NCBI RefSeq assembly: GCF_943733665.1
Contig: NZ_OX030782.1
Coordinates: forward strand, 2,196,501-2,260,500
Source of the DNA: Aquimarina sp. Aq107
GTDB taxonomy: Bacteria; Bacteroidota; Bacteroidia; Flavobacteriales; Flavobacteriaceae
Direction: 5' to 3'
DNA: 64,000 nt
Position numbers and translations under genes: made by a program. Position 1 is the first letter of the stretch. Each line of letters opens with the position of its first letter. Under the pieces are notes generated by a model. It saw nothing but the letters and a program-made list of their open reading frames with translations. It was not told the DNA's origin and ran no database searches. Shown here in pieces: positions 44,163 through 54,221 of this stretch.

Positions 44163-46091
44163 CTAAACTAATACTTTTTGTACTTTATTATTAGTTTCGT
44201 TGTTTTCGATATCGATACTTTCGAAAGTAGAGTTCTTAGAAATGAACTCAGGAACAATCTCTTTAAGCTTTCCAACGATTTTATGATCTTGATTAAATAA
44301 ATTCATAATACATAAATCATCAATCTTATCCATTATTAAAGGACAATCTTCATCATCGTGCTTGCTTATCATTATCTTTTTATGATATGTAGGTAACGTA
44401 TTTTCTGTATCTGCTAAAAGTTCTTCGTATAACTTTTCACCTGGTCTTAATCCAGTTATCTCAATATCAATATCATTTGGATAATTAAGTCCTGATAATC
44501 TGATCATTTTTTTAGCTAGATCAAATATTTTTACAGATTCTCCCATATCAAAGATAAAAATCTCGCCTCCATTCCCCATAGTACCTGCTTCAATTACAAG
44601 CTGAGATGCTTCTGGAATTGTCATAAAGAAACGTGTAACATCTTTATGAGTTACTGTAAGTGGTCCTCCTTTATCTATTTGTTTTTTAAACAATGGAATC
44701 ACTGAACCATTAGAACCTAAAACATTACCAAATCTTGTGGTAATAAATTTAGTTTTACTTGTTCTATGTAAACACTTGATATACATTTCGGCTACTCTTT
44801 TAGTAGCACCCATTACGTTTGTAGGGTTAACAGCTTTATCTGTAGAAACAAAAACAAACTTATCTACTCCATATTCAGAAGAAAGATCAGCTAGTTTCCT
44901 AGTTCCTAAGACATTAATTTTAATTGCCTCACAAGGATTATTTTCCATTAGAGGCACATGCTTATATGCAGCTGCATGGAATACCATGTTTGGTTTAAAC
45001 CTATCGAATATTGTTTCTATACGTTGGTGATCTCTTATATCTGCTACAATTGGCGTAAAATTAGTAACACCTTTACTTAACAATTCCTGTTGAAGATCAT
45101 ACAATGGTGATTCTGCTTGATCAACTAATACCAAATGTTTATAGGTATAGAATGAAGCTTGCCTAACAATCTCACTACCAATAGATCCCGCAGCACCAGT
45201 TATTAAAACAACTTTATTATCAAGTTCTCTCTTAATATTTTGATTTTCTAAAGCGATTGGAGCTCTATCCAATAAATCTTCAATTTGTATCTGTTTTATT
45301 TGAGAAACATTTAGTTTACCATCAATCCAATCGTTTATTGCAGGTATAATCTTAACTTTCACAGATAGCTTTAGCAAATTATCTGATATTTTAGATAAAC
45401 GATGCTTGTCTATATGAGGAATTGAAACAACTATTTCCGTTATATTATGTTTTGTAATATAACTTTGAGTAATTGCCTCAGAACGATATACTTTTATTCC
45501 ATTAATTGTTTTTCCAACTTTTTGCGGGTTGTCATCAATAAATCCAACTACAGTTACAGATTTATGAGAATCATTTGTAATTGCAGCCAATGTTATCAAA
45601 CCAGAATCACCAGCTCCATAAATCATTACTCTTGAAGAATCTCCTAATTTTGATTTCACATATAAGTAACAATATTTAAATATCAAACGACTGGTTGTAA
45701 GGGTGATAATATTTAACAAATAATGCACACATATAATTGATACCGGTATATTTAAAAGCTCTGGCATCAATGATAATCTACTAGAAACCATTAACGCACC
45801 ACTTAACGAAATTAATACGGTAACAGCTAAGAACAGATTATAAGCATCCCTCATCCCAGTGTGCCTTACAACACCTTTATACGATCCAATTAGTAAGAAG
45901 CTAATTCCAGCTAACGCTGTCATAACCGGAACTTGATATATGAAATTAGTTAGATCAAAATCAAATGTAATCCCAAATCTAACTACATATGCCAAAAAGA
46001 AATTGAAAATAGTGATTGCAATATCAATAGATAATACAAGCCATTTCGATGCATGTTTATGCGAGTTATTAATTATGTAATCCTTAATCAT
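44163..46091 (-). CDS. PglF/WbpM-type UDP-GlcNAc 4,6-dehydratase, membrane-bound
   Basis: Four N-terminal membrane helices (residues ~15-130) precede a nucleotide-binding module and an SDR catalytic domain with VLITGAAGSIGSEIVRQ. The active-site segment reads FVSTDKAVNPTNVMGATKR: Met stands where Tyr is usual in SDRs, a hallmark of the WbpM/PglF group. It makes the 4-keto-6-deoxy sugar, the first step towards bacillosamine-like sugars. It overlaps the aminotransferase gene by 4 bases, and the two form a unit with the PglD- and PglC-like genes at 54-55 kb. Confidence 0.9.
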   Translation of the reverse strand: MIKDYIINNSHKHASKWLVLSIDIAITIFNFFLAYVVRFGITFDFDLTNFIYQVPVMTALAGISFLLIGSYKGVVRHTGMRDAYNLFLAVTVLISLSGALMVSSRLSLMPELLNIPVSIICVHYLLNIITLTTSRLIFKYCYLYVKSKLGDSSRVMIYGAGDSGLITLAAITNDSHKSVTVVGFIDDNPQKVGKTINGIKVYRSEAITQSYITKHNITEIVVSIPHIDKHRLSKISDNLLKLSVKVKIIPAINDWIDGKLNVSQIKQIQIEDLLDRAPIALENQNIKRELDNKVVLITGAAGSIGSEIVRQASFYTYKHLVLVDQAESPLYDLQQELLSKGVTNFTPIVADIRDHQRIETIFDRFKPNMVFHAAAYKHVPLMENNPCEAIKINVLGTRKLADLSSEYGVDKFVFVSTDKAVNPTNVMGATKRVAEMYIKCLHRTSKTKFITTRFGNVLGSNGSVIPLFKKQIDKGGPLTVTHKDVTRFFMTIPEASQLVIEAGTMGNGGEIFIFDMGESVKIFDLAKKMIRLSGLNYPNDIDIEITGLRPGEKLYEELLADTENTLPTYHKKIMISKHDDEDCPLIMDKIDDLCIMNLFNQDHKIVGKLKEIVPEFISKNSTFESIDIENNETNNKVQKVLV

Positions 46092-47224
46092 CTCAATACT
46101 TTTTTAATTACCGATACAATTCTAAATAAATCTTCTTCTTCAAGATTAGACCCGCTGGGTAGGCAAAGTCCTCGATCAAATAGGTCATCAGAAATTCCAT
46201 TGAGGTAGACATCACAATCTGCGAAAACAGGTTGTAGATGCATGGGTTTCCATAGTGGTCGGGATTCTATATTTTCTTTTGCTAAAGCTAACCTCAACTC
46301 TTCTCTCATTTCATAAGAAACAGTCGTTATACAGGATAGCCATCTGTTAGAATAAAAACCTGATGGTTCTTCTAGAAATTTAATTTCTTCGAAATCAACT
46401 AGGTTTTCTTTATAAAAATTAAAATTACTCCGTCTATTAGTAACATGTTTGTCCAATACTTCCATCTGTCCCCTTCCAATTCCAGCAATGATATTACTCA
46501 TTCTATAATTGTGGCCGATTTCCGTATGTTCATAATGTGGAGCATTATCTCTTGCTTGTGTAGCAAGAAAAATTGCTTTGTTTTTAAGTTCAGGTTTTTT
46601 TGCTATTAATGCGCCTCCTCCAGAAGTGGTAATTATTTTATTCCCGTTAAATGAGAGAATAGCAATATCTCCAAAAGTTCCACACTTTATATTGTGGTAA
46701 GAACTTCCTAAAGACTCTGCGCTATCTTCCAAAACAGGAATTCCATATTCCGAAGCTATTTTATGTATCGCTTCTACTTTATATGGCATACCATATAAAT
46801 GTACTGCAATAATAGCTTTTGGTTTTTTACCTTTTTTTGCTATTCTATCTTTTATAGCCAATTCCAATTGCTCAGGACAGATATTCCAAGTCTGTTCTTC
46901 GCTATCAATAAAAATAGGTTTTGCACCAAGATATACTATTGGATTTGCAGAAGCAGCAAATGTCATACTCTGACATAACACTTCATCTCCTAAAGTAACT
47001 CCCAAAAGTTTAAGTCCTAAATGTAGTGCTGCTGTCCCCGAACTAAGCGCCGCTACATTACTACTCTCTCCGAGATAATTCTCAATGTCGTTTTCAAAAC
47101 CATCAACATTTGGACCTAAAGGGGCTACCCAATTGGTGTCAAACGCCTTTTTTACATAGCTTTGCTCCGTCCCCCCCATATGTGGTGAAGAAAGCCATAT
47201 TTTCTTGGACTCTACTGCATTCAT
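46088..47224 (-). CDS. PglE-type sugar aminotransferase (DegT/DnrJ/EryC1/StrS)
   Basis: The PLP-binding Lys lies in SFNGNKIITTSGGGAL, which matches the pattern I recall for PglE. Other motifs include LSSGTAALHLGLKLLG, VHLYGMP and the end GLCLPSGSNL. It should add an amino group at C4 of the keto sugar made by the PglF-like enzyme, whose start overlaps this stop by 4 bases. I take the ATG at 47222-47224; a Met four codons upstream (47236) is the alternative. It is the first gene of the leftward export operon. Confidence 0.9.
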   Translation of the reverse strand: MNAVESKKIWLSSPHMGGTEQSYVKKAFDTNWVAPLGPNVDGFENDIENYLGESSNVAALSSGTAALHLGLKLLGVTLGDEVLCQSMTFAASANPIVYLGAKPIFIDSEEQTWNICPEQLELAIKDRIAKKGKKPKAIIAVHLYGMPYKVEAIHKIASEYGIPVLEDSAESLGSSYHNIKCGTFGDIAILSFNGNKIITTSGGGALIAKKPELKNKAIFLATQARDNAPHYEHTEIGHNYRMSNIIAGIGRGQMEVLDKHVTNRRSNFNFYKENLVDFEEIKFLEEPSGFYSNRWLSCITTVSYEMREELRLALAKENIESRPLWKPMHLQPVFADCDVYLNGISDDLFDRGLCLPSGSNLEEEDLFRIVSVIKKVLR

Positions 47225-47236
47225 AATTTTCCCCAT

Positions 47237-47913
47237 TAATTAATGAACAATAATTTATCCTCAACAATTACAACATATATGCCATAATCATCAATTTTTT
47301 TATTAATACTCTAAAAATTTTAGGAAGAAGGGGGTAGTACTTCCAACTTGTATTTTTCTCTTACTTGCTTTAACCAATGCTAAAATAGTTTAGTTACATT
47401 AAAAATCACTAGAAAAACTCATATTTTAGATAGAATACTTAAAAAATGCGTTTAACAGCATAGCTAGTTTACAATTACATCTAAAACAAGGGGTTTACCG
47501 TAAGAAAATTACTATATATTCCTACGTTAAATACCCGTAAAAACTTACAAAAAAAAGCTCAACATTCTCTAAACTACCTGATAACAGCACTTTTAACATT
47601 TTTTAAACAAATTTTATAAAATAATTTATCAGTAATTTCTTACTTACCCCATTTTAGATACTCTATGCAATTATACTGGTAAATTTTGACAAAATAAGAA
47701 GGGAATTACCTGTTTCTTAACAGGGTTTTTCCCCTACTCTATTTATTAATTAGATATGAAATAATTCTATTAAATAAAGAATTATAAAAAAAAAGAGATA
47801 ATTCTTGATTTATTAAATTAATTAAATAAAATTTACACGCTTCAAAAAAAAGAAATTACCTAATTGTAATTGTAATTAAACAAATCCCCCGAATTTTATA
47901 TTAATGATTATTC
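47237..47913. other. Long divergent regulatory region in the glycan locus
   Basis: No gene is visible in this stretch between the aminotransferase and MBOAT genes. It is AT-rich, with G-runs near 47330 and two CCGTAA-type motifs near 47500-47550. The main structure is a nested hairpin at 47701-47733. No exact TAnnTTTG box was found on either strand, so the promoters may be non-consensus or use another sigma factor. Confidence 0.5.
47701..47733. promoter_or_regulatory. Nested hairpin in the glycan-locus leader region
   Basis: CCTGTT (47709-47714) and AACAGG (47719-47724) pair around TCTT, and outer GGGAA/TTCCC arms (47701-47705, 47729-47733) extend the structure. It could be an attenuator for either flanking operon; nothing more can be shown. 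Confidence 0.4.
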
Positions 47914-49365
47914 ATGTTATTTAATTCTTTAGATTTTTTCATCTTTTTGCCAGTAGTGTTTATTATTTACTGGTCATTATTTAGTAAAAACGTAAAGCTT
48001 CAGAATTGTTTTATTCTGATGGCTAGTTATGTGTTCTACGGAATGTGGGATTGGCGTTTCCTATTTCTAATTTTGGCAAGTACAATTGTTGATTACATTG
48101 TTGGGCAATTTATTCACAAAAACGAATCTAATCACCTTAAAAAAAGATGGTTATTAGTTAGTGTGATTTTTAATATTTGCCTTTTAGGTTTTTTTAAATA
48201 TTATAATTTCTTTATCGATTCTTGGGTTGATTTCGTTACTATTTTTGGATATGAGATACAAAGTTCTTGGACTTTAAAAATTATACTTCCGGTAGGAATA
48301 TCATTCTACACATTCCAGACAATGTCTTATTCGTTAGATATTTATTATAAACGATTAACTCCAACTAAAGATTTTATTTCATTTGCAACGTTTGTTAGTT
48401 TTTTCCCTCAACTTGTAGCTGGTCCAATCGAAAGAGCATCCAATTTACTTTCTCAGATTACGGTAAAAAGAACGTTTAATTATAGACAATGCAAAGAAGG
48501 ATTAAAACTAATTCTCTGGGGACTCTTTAAAAAAGTAGTTATTGCTGATTCCATCGCTCCCATAGTAGATGATATTTTTGCTAATTACCATGATTATTCC
48601 GCTTCAACGCTTATACTTGGAGTTGCCTTATTTAGTTTTCAGGTATATGGAGACTTTAGTGGATACTCTGATATTGCGATAGGTACTTCAAAACTATTTG
48701 GTATTGAATTAATGTCTAATTTCAAGTTTCCAAACTTTTCTAGAAACATGGCCGAATATTGGCAAAGATGGCATATATCTCTATCCACTTGGTTTAGACA
48801 TTACGTATATATTCCGCTTGGTGGTAGCAGAGTTAGTAAGCTAAAATCTATAAGAAATATTTGTATCATTTTCTTAGTTAGTGGCTTTTGGCATGGAGCA
48901 AATTGGACCTTTATAGTTTGGGGAGCGATTCATGCTATTTTATACATTCCTGTTTTTCTTATGGGACGTAATAGAATATATATGAACAACGTAGTTGCAG
49001 AAAATAGATGGCTTCCTTCAATAAAAGAAATATGCCAAATGCTTCTAACCTTCTCTCTTGTAACCTTCTCCAGAGTATTCTTTAGATCCGAATCAATTAC
49101 GGACGCTTTTGGTTTTCTAAAACAGTTGTATACTAATTTTTATTTTGAAATATATGAACACCCTTTAGGCTATCGTATGATAGATTATTTTATACTTTTA
49201 GTAATCTTTATTATATACGAATTTAGAATTAGGAGAGATGAAAGATCTCCATTTAAGTTTAAATCAAAAATTATTCGATTTGTAGTCTATACAATAGTAA
49301 TTCTTGGAATGCTACTTTTCTTTGATGATAACATAGATAGATCCTTTATTTATTTTCAATTCTAA
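47914..49365 (+). CDS. MBOAT-family O-acyltransferase (AlgI/DltB-like)
   Basis: A multi-helix membrane protein of 483 residues. It has FFPQLVAGPIERASNLLSQI, the WQRWHISLSTWFRHYVYIPL segment and SGFWHGANWTFIVWGAIHA, where His327 and His340 are the likely catalytic residues of the family. AlgI and DltB move acetyl or alanyl groups from a cytoplasmic donor across the membrane for transfer to a surface polymer. An SGNH-type gene follows after 23 bases, as in alginate acetylation and Dlt-type systems. The donor here is unknown. Confidence 0.9.
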   Translation: MLFNSLDFFIFLPVVFIIYWSLFSKNVKLQNCFILMASYVFYGMWDWRFLFLILASTIVDYIVGQFIHKNESNHLKKRWLLVSVIFNICLLGFFKYYNFFIDSWVDFVTIFGYEIQSSWTLKIILPVGISFYTFQTMSYSLDIYYKRLTPTKDFISFATFVSFFPQLVAGPIERASNLLSQITVKRTFNYRQCKEGLKLILWGLFKKVVIADSIAPIVDDIFANYHDYSASTLILGVALFSFQVYGDFSGYSDIAIGTSKLFGIELMSNFKFPNFSRNMAEYWQRWHISLSTWFRHYVYIPLGGSRVSKLKSIRNICIIFLVSGFWHGANWTFIVWGAIHAILYIPVFLMGRNRIYMNNVVAENRWLPSIKEICQMLLTFSLVTFSRVFFRSESITDAFGFLKQLYTNFYFEIYEHPLGYRMIDYFILLVIFIIYEFRIRRDERSPFKFKSKIIRFVVYTIVILGMLLFFDDNIDRSFIYFQF

Positions 49366-49388
49366 AATCATTAAATAATCTAAGTAAA

Positions 49389-50351
49389 ATGAAAAAACTT
49401 GTTCTTAAAAGCGCTTTTTATTTTTTTCTGATATTAATATCATTGGAGTTGTTAGTTCGTTGTTTTCATCTAGCGAAGGATACTCCTACTCGATTTTTGG
49501 ATGAATACAAAGTAGAAAAATGGGTTCCAAATCAAAGCGGGTTTTCAGTTACAGGAAACAGAAAACAAAATTTCTCTGAATACCATATAAATAAATCAGG
49601 ATACAACTCTTATAGAGAATTTAACCCAACCAAAGATAAAATTGAAATTGCCTTAGTAGGAGATTCTTTTATTGAAGGGTTTCATCAAAATTATTACAAT
49701 TCGATCGGAAAAAAGATTGAAAATTCTGTACCAAATATTGAAGTTTATGAATACGGATATGCTGGATATGATTTTGCTGATCAGTTACATCTTATCAATG
49801 CCTATAAAGAGCAATTCGATAAAATAGATAAGGTCATTTTGGGAATCAAATTTTCTAATGATCTAACAAGAAGTAAATACGCAGTAGTAACAGGACGTTT
49901 AGCCTTAGAATCACCTATGAATAAACTTCTTAAAAAAAGTAAATTATTGGTTTATTGCAAAAGTATAGGTATCCTAGATCCACCGCAAAGGTTGGTATAC
50001 CGATTAATGAACGTTCTAAAAACCAACCAAAAAAAACCACCTCTAGATAAAAATGAGTTATTACGAATCAAAAAGGAGAAAGAAGATAAGTATCTAGCAA
50101 ATTTTAATAGTTTAATTAGTGAATATGGTTACGATAAAGATCGTTTTATATTGCTTTTAGATTCAAGTATAACAAGCCCTATTTTTCTTTCCTATTTAAA
50201 AGAAAACAACTTTAAATACGTTGATTTTTCAACATATTTTGATAAAAGTACAACTTCTACCACTTTAATATATGATAGACATTGGAATAACCATGGAAGA
50301 GGTTTAATTGCTAAGGCTATCAGTGATTATATCAACAAATTGGATGAATAA
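49389..50351 (+). CDS. Membrane-anchored SGNH-like acyltransferase (AlgJ/DltD-type partner)
   Basis: One N-terminal membrane helix (residues ~6-22) anchors a periplasmic SGNH-like domain: nucleophile Ser93 in LVGDSFIEGF and an Asp296-x-His298 pair in YDRHWNNHGRG. These residues form the Ser-Asp-His triad of AlgJ/AlgX/DltD-type enzymes. It probably takes the acyl group from the MBOAT protein and puts it on a glycan. It shares a transcript with the MBOAT gene and stops 6 bases before the convergent BioF2-like gene. Confidence 0.8.
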   Translation: MKKLVLKSAFYFFLILISLELLVRCFHLAKDTPTRFLDEYKVEKWVPNQSGFSVTGNRKQNFSEYHINKSGYNSYREFNPTKDKIEIALVGDSFIEGFHQNYYNSIGKKIENSVPNIEVYEYGYAGYDFADQLHLINAYKEQFDKIDKVILGIKFSNDLTRSKYAVVTGRLALESPMNKLLKKSKLLVYCKSIGILDPPQRLVYRLMNVLKTNQKKPPLDKNELLRIKKEKEDKYLANFNSLISEYGYDKDRFILLLDSSITSPIFLSYLKENNFKYVDFSTYFDKSTTSTTLIYDRHWNNHGRGLIAKAISDYINKLDE

Positions 50352-50357
50352 AAAAAA

Positions 50358-51509
50358 CTAACAACTAACCTTTTGCATCTTTGACTGCCCAACTATTAGA
50401 AAACTATTTTCTTTTTCAGAAAGTCGTAAAACTTTCACATTTTTAACGTTATCGATACTTGTATACAAAAAATCAAAAACAATTTTTCTTAACCAACTAT
50501 ATTCTTGGGTATTATAGTCGACAACAATTAATTCTTTATCATAATTAACATCTTCTATAGGGGCAATTTGATACTCTTTTGTAAGAACAGCAGGATTTTT
50601 CTTTTTCTTTGCTTTGTATTCTTTATATCTTACATACGCTACTTTGAAAACAAATTCCTTAATTTTTACTTTAGTGTATTCTATGTTCCCTTTAATAAAC
50701 CCCATAATAGACCTTTTAGGGTATATGATTTGATGCTCAAAATTATATATGTGATTACACCATTCTCTCTTATAGCTCAAGTCTCCCATTCCCATTTCAT
50801 AAGATTTATGATCATTTTCTATCAACCAATCTAATTTTTTATAAATCTCTACACTTCCTAAACTAAACTTAGAATAATCAATATCATATGATGATATTGC
50901 ACTAAATAATCTATTTTGAAAATGATGATTTAAAGAAACTATGATAGGTTCATTACTATCATATGCCACAAATAGAGAAGCTTTCTTTTCATTTATCAAA
51001 GAAAAATACATTTTCTTATAATAATCCCATCTTAACAAAGTCTGGCTAACATCATTACGTTGTTCAAATCTCCTAATCAACATTTTTTCTAAACAGTCCA
51101 TAAAAAGGTCGTAGTCTTCCTTTTTTATGGCTCCGTAGTATGTTTTATATTCAATATCAAAACATGTTTCTAATCTCTTAATTCTTCTTCGTATTCCTTT
51201 GGCATTACTCCGAAAACGATGTTTAACATAAGCATCCGCACTCGTGAAATCATCTAAAAAAATAGCGTATCCTTTAAAAAATTGACCAACCTTTTTAACG
51301 ATCAAATTCTTAGTATCTAAATCTGGTTTTAAATAATCGGGAACAAAAAAAACAGAATGTATACTATTCGGTTTTTCTATCAGAGTAATATCAAAATCTG
51401 GGTTAGCCAAAGACTCCTCACCTTTTCCCGAATGTATTCCTGAAAATATCTTTGGTATTGAACATTTTTCGAAAAGCTGGAAAAAATAATCTATATTTTC
51501 TTTTTTCAT
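50358..51509 (-). CDS. GNAT/BioF2-like acyltransferase (FemAB-related)
   Basis: The 383-residue protein shows the Acetyltransf_6 (BioF2-like) pattern: a basic segment (FRSNAKGIRRRIKRLE), then RRFEQRNDVSQTLLRWDYYK and SLFVAYDSNEPIIVSLNHHF, with a closing YEMGMGDLSYKREWCNH. The family is related to FemAB aminoacyl transferases, and members in glycan loci modify sugars or carrier-bound groups. The substrate is unknown. It overlaps the upstream FemAB-like gene by 4 bases and is the last gene of the nine-gene leftward operon. Confidence 0.75.
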   Translation of the reverse strand: MKKENIDYFFQLFEKCSIPKIFSGIHSGKGEESLANPDFDITLIEKPNSIHSVFFVPDYLKPDLDTKNLIVKKVGQFFKGYAIFLDDFTSADAYVKHRFRSNAKGIRRRIKRLETCFDIEYKTYYGAIKKEDYDLFMDCLEKMLIRRFEQRNDVSQTLLRWDYYKKMYFSLINEKKASLFVAYDSNEPIIVSLNHHFQNRLFSAISSYDIDYSKFSLGSVEIYKKLDWLIENDHKSYEMGMGDLSYKREWCNHIYNFEHQIIYPKRSIMGFIKGNIEYTKVKIKEFVFKVAYVRYKEYKAKKKKNPAVLTKEYQIAPIEDVNYDKELIVVDYNTQEYSWLRKIVFDFLYTSIDNVKNVKVLRLSEKENSFLIVGQSKMQKVSC

Positions 51510-52597
51510 CTATTATTCAATCTATAAAATGGAAAAAAATATTTTTTTAGATCTTCCTTCTTAATATCCTTATACTCTTCATCGGATGACATACATAGTT
51601 GATCATATATCTCCTGATTTACTACCTTTCTTCCTGTACAGAATACCACATCTTCATCTTTAGGGAAAAGAGATTTCTTATTTTTATATAAACCATCACC
51701 ATCCTTCATTCCTCCGCCTAGAACGTAATGTTTTTTTCCATTTTTAACAGCCCATTCTATAACTTTTACTCTTAAAAAATCATTCGGTCTGTAACTAAAA
51801 TATTCTGCATTAGTACCTCCTAAAAAAGCGAAAATTATATCCTTATAGTTTATTATCAATTCAACTGAAATTGGTATTCCTTCGTAATACACTACTACAA
51901 TAGAAAAATTATCTAAATTAGATAATATCAAATCCTCAAAATAAGCACTAGAAAAAAAGTAAATACTGTCGGCATTATTCCGTGTCATTGTAGCTACATA
52001 AATATCATTGAAGATTGTAATTATCTCTTTAGTAATTTGATCCTTATGGAACACCTTAAAATCTAGATTATAATTTACCGCTTTTCGATAATTATTTCTC
52101 ACCTTAGGTAAAAATGCATTCCATTGATCCTCAAAATCATCCAATAATAGCCCTTTTACATTTGATAATGTCTCTATTAATGATCCTGAATAATTCTTAT
52201 GATTTTCGTTTAGACTAAATCGTATAAACTCTGTTACAACCATATTATCACGATACCAGCTATCTACTTGTTTCCAAAATTCAGCTAAATCCTCTGAAGT
52301 AACATGATCACTATAAAGTGGACCACTATAACCATAAGGACTAATTACATCCTTGTATGGATATTCCTTTCCATCAATTTTTATCTTTCTTAAGACAAAC
52401 GGCATCAATACAATAGGAACATCATTTTTTTCAAACAAAAAACATCTTAACTCATCAGAATCTTTCTCTAAATGACGTAAATGTTCTATAGAATAGTACA
52501 CATTATTATTCCATTCATTTTTAAGAAGTGATTTATACTTCGAAACTTCTGCGCCATCATCAAGATCTTTTATTAATATTTTGTAATTTTTATCCAA
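51506..52597 (-). CDS. FemAB-family aminoacyl/acyltransferase-like protein
   Basis: The product resembles the lipid II-glycyltransferase (FemX) and GNAT group: WNAFLPKVRNNYRKAVNYNL, FYSIVVVYYEG-like strands (FSIVVVYYEGIPISVELI), and the family ending HYVLGGGMKDGDGLYKNKKS. Real FemX enzymes use aminoacyl-tRNA to build peptide side chains; related proteins in exopolysaccharide loci may use other donors. It precedes the other GNAT-type gene with a 4-base overlap, so the two probably act together. Donor and acceptor cannot be read from sequence. Confidence 0.78.
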   Translation of the reverse strand: MDKNYKILIKDLDDGAEVSKYKSLLKNEWNNNVYYSIEHLRHLEKDSDELRCFLFEKNDVPIVLMPFVLRKIKIDGKEYPYKDVISPYGYSGPLYSDHVTSEDLAEFWKQVDSWYRDNMVVTEFIRFSLNENHKNYSGSLIETLSNVKGLLLDDFEDQWNAFLPKVRNNYRKAVNYNLDFKVFHKDQITKEIITIFNDIYVATMTRNNADSIYFFSSAYFEDLILSNLDNFSIVVVYYEGIPISVELIINYKDIIFAFLGGTNAEYFSYRPNDFLRVKVIEWAVKNGKKHYVLGGGMKDGDGLYKNKKSLFPKDEDVVFCTGRKVVNQEIYDQLCMSSDEEYKDIKKEDLKKYFFPFYRLNNR

Positions 52598-52643
52598 TGC
52601 TAAAGTTGTTTATTAGTAATTCGTTTATTGATTGATTCTTGTG

Positions 52644-54218
52644 CTAACTGCTCACTACATTTTGATTAAAATAATTATACAATTTTCCAGCTAACAGGTT
52701 TGATAACCATATAATTCTGCCACAATGTTCGACGTGCCATACCGCTTTTCCATCAAAAATATTACCTGCTAATAATGGACCTACAATATGTAAATTGTCT
52801 GAAGCTTCTAAAGCGTCATTAACGTCAAAACCAATCTTAGATTCATTTGGAACACATAATTTATTGGCAATAACTTTGCTTAGTAACGTGGGTATGTCCG
52901 AAGCCGTTAAATTTGTACCACCAATACAATTAAAAACAATATGTACCGGATCGCTATCGATTTTATTTGTTTTTGATTTTGTATCTAAATATTCTAAAGA
53001 ATACTGATTATTATCCGCTTTATTTATATTTATAAATCGTCCAGCAATATGTTCAAAACGATTCTCTCTCTTAAGAGTATCAATAGTTTTAGAATAATGA
53101 TATCCCGCACAACGTTGTCTTCTGCCAATATCATTACCATATAAACAAGCAAACTTTTTAAGCTCTTCTGTACTCAATTTTTGTAATAATGAACCAAAGG
53201 CACTTGAAATAACATCTACCGTAGATGCTGCTCCTAAATGAATCTCGTCTGCTACATCTAAATCCTTATATGTTGCTTCTGCTATTTCTTTAGCGCTTAA
53301 ATCCTGTTGATTAGCAAGAGAAAGTAAATTTTTAGGCGAATATCTTTTTTTACCCTCTTCGTCAACTACAGAATCTGGAGACAATCCCTGGGTAGAAAGT
53401 AATGTAAATTTATTGATTCTAGATTTTAGATTTTCTAAATCATTTAATTTATACAACATTTCTAATCCACTGGCATTTGCACCTACGATTAAAGCATTAA
53501 TTTTTTCTGTTTCCCTCTTTTCTAAAAAAGCATCAAGCTTATTAAGCACATCTTTTAAACAAGGCTTATATGGGTTATTGATAAAGATTAAATTATCGTC
53601 CGTTATTAAGTCTTCATTTTTCCATAATTGCAGTGTAGGTAATGAACCTACAGAAAGAATTACTTTTTCTGAAACGATTTCTTTATTATCCTGAAGTGTT
53701 ATAGTATATTCATCTCCATTTTTATCTAAGTCAATTACTTCAGAGTTAATATAATCTACAGATATACTATTATTTTCTTGCGCTTCCTTTATGTTACTTT
53801 TAATTTTTTGATCAATATAGCTCCCGAAAAAACGTCGAGGAATAAATAAATCTTCCCATTGATTATTTTTAAGCCTCTCTTCATGCGTAGAAAGCCATTC
53901 TGCTGATAACGCTCCCCCATCCAATCTAAACTCTTCTAACAACCATTCTTTATTAGTATTAAGCCAAGCAATAAACTTAGTTCTTTCTGGTTCAGGCAAA
54001 AAATTCTTTAGAGAAGTAATTAATAAGACAGAAAACCCAGATCTTATACCATATGGTATTCCTGTATAAAATTCAGGATATTTATCTATAATTGTTAACG
54101 ATATTCTCTTATCAATTGGGTTTGTTTTTAATTGATCAAGAAAATGCAAAATAGTAAATGACGATGAGATACCAGATCCTATAAAAGTGATATCCGTGTG
54201 GTTAGTTTCAAAATCCAT
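52644..54218 (-). CDS. FAD/NAD(P)-binding protein (PF13454-type)
   Basis: The N-terminal Rossmann motif is ITFIGSGISSSFTILHFL, with a second dinucleotide-binding motif in ALIVGANASGLEMLYKL and later segments NCIGGTNLTASDIP and NLHIVGPLLAGN. This matches the FAD_NAD_binding_9 family. At 524 residues it looks complete. In this setting it may oxidise a carrier-bound or sugar-linked group, but no substrate is known. It lies 46 bases upstream of the FemAB-like gene and 3 bases after the PglD-type gene, within one operon. Confidence 0.78.
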   Translation of the reverse strand: MDFETNHTDITFIGSGISSSFTILHFLDQLKTNPIDKRISLTIIDKYPEFYTGIPYGIRSGFSVLLITSLKNFLPEPERTKFIAWLNTNKEWLLEEFRLDGGALSAEWLSTHEERLKNNQWEDLFIPRRFFGSYIDQKIKSNIKEAQENNSISVDYINSEVIDLDKNGDEYTITLQDNKEIVSEKVILSVGSLPTLQLWKNEDLITDDNLIFINNPYKPCLKDVLNKLDAFLEKRETEKINALIVGANASGLEMLYKLNDLENLKSRINKFTLLSTQGLSPDSVVDEEGKKRYSPKNLLSLANQQDLSAKEIAEATYKDLDVADEIHLGAASTVDVISSAFGSLLQKLSTEELKKFACLYGNDIGRRQRCAGYHYSKTIDTLKRENRFEHIAGRFININKADNNQYSLEYLDTKSKTNKIDSDPVHIVFNCIGGTNLTASDIPTLLSKVIANKLCVPNESKIGFDVNDALEASDNLHIVGPLLAGNIFDGKAVWHVEHCGRIIWLSNLLAGKLYNYFNQNVVSS

Positions 54219-54221
54219 AAA

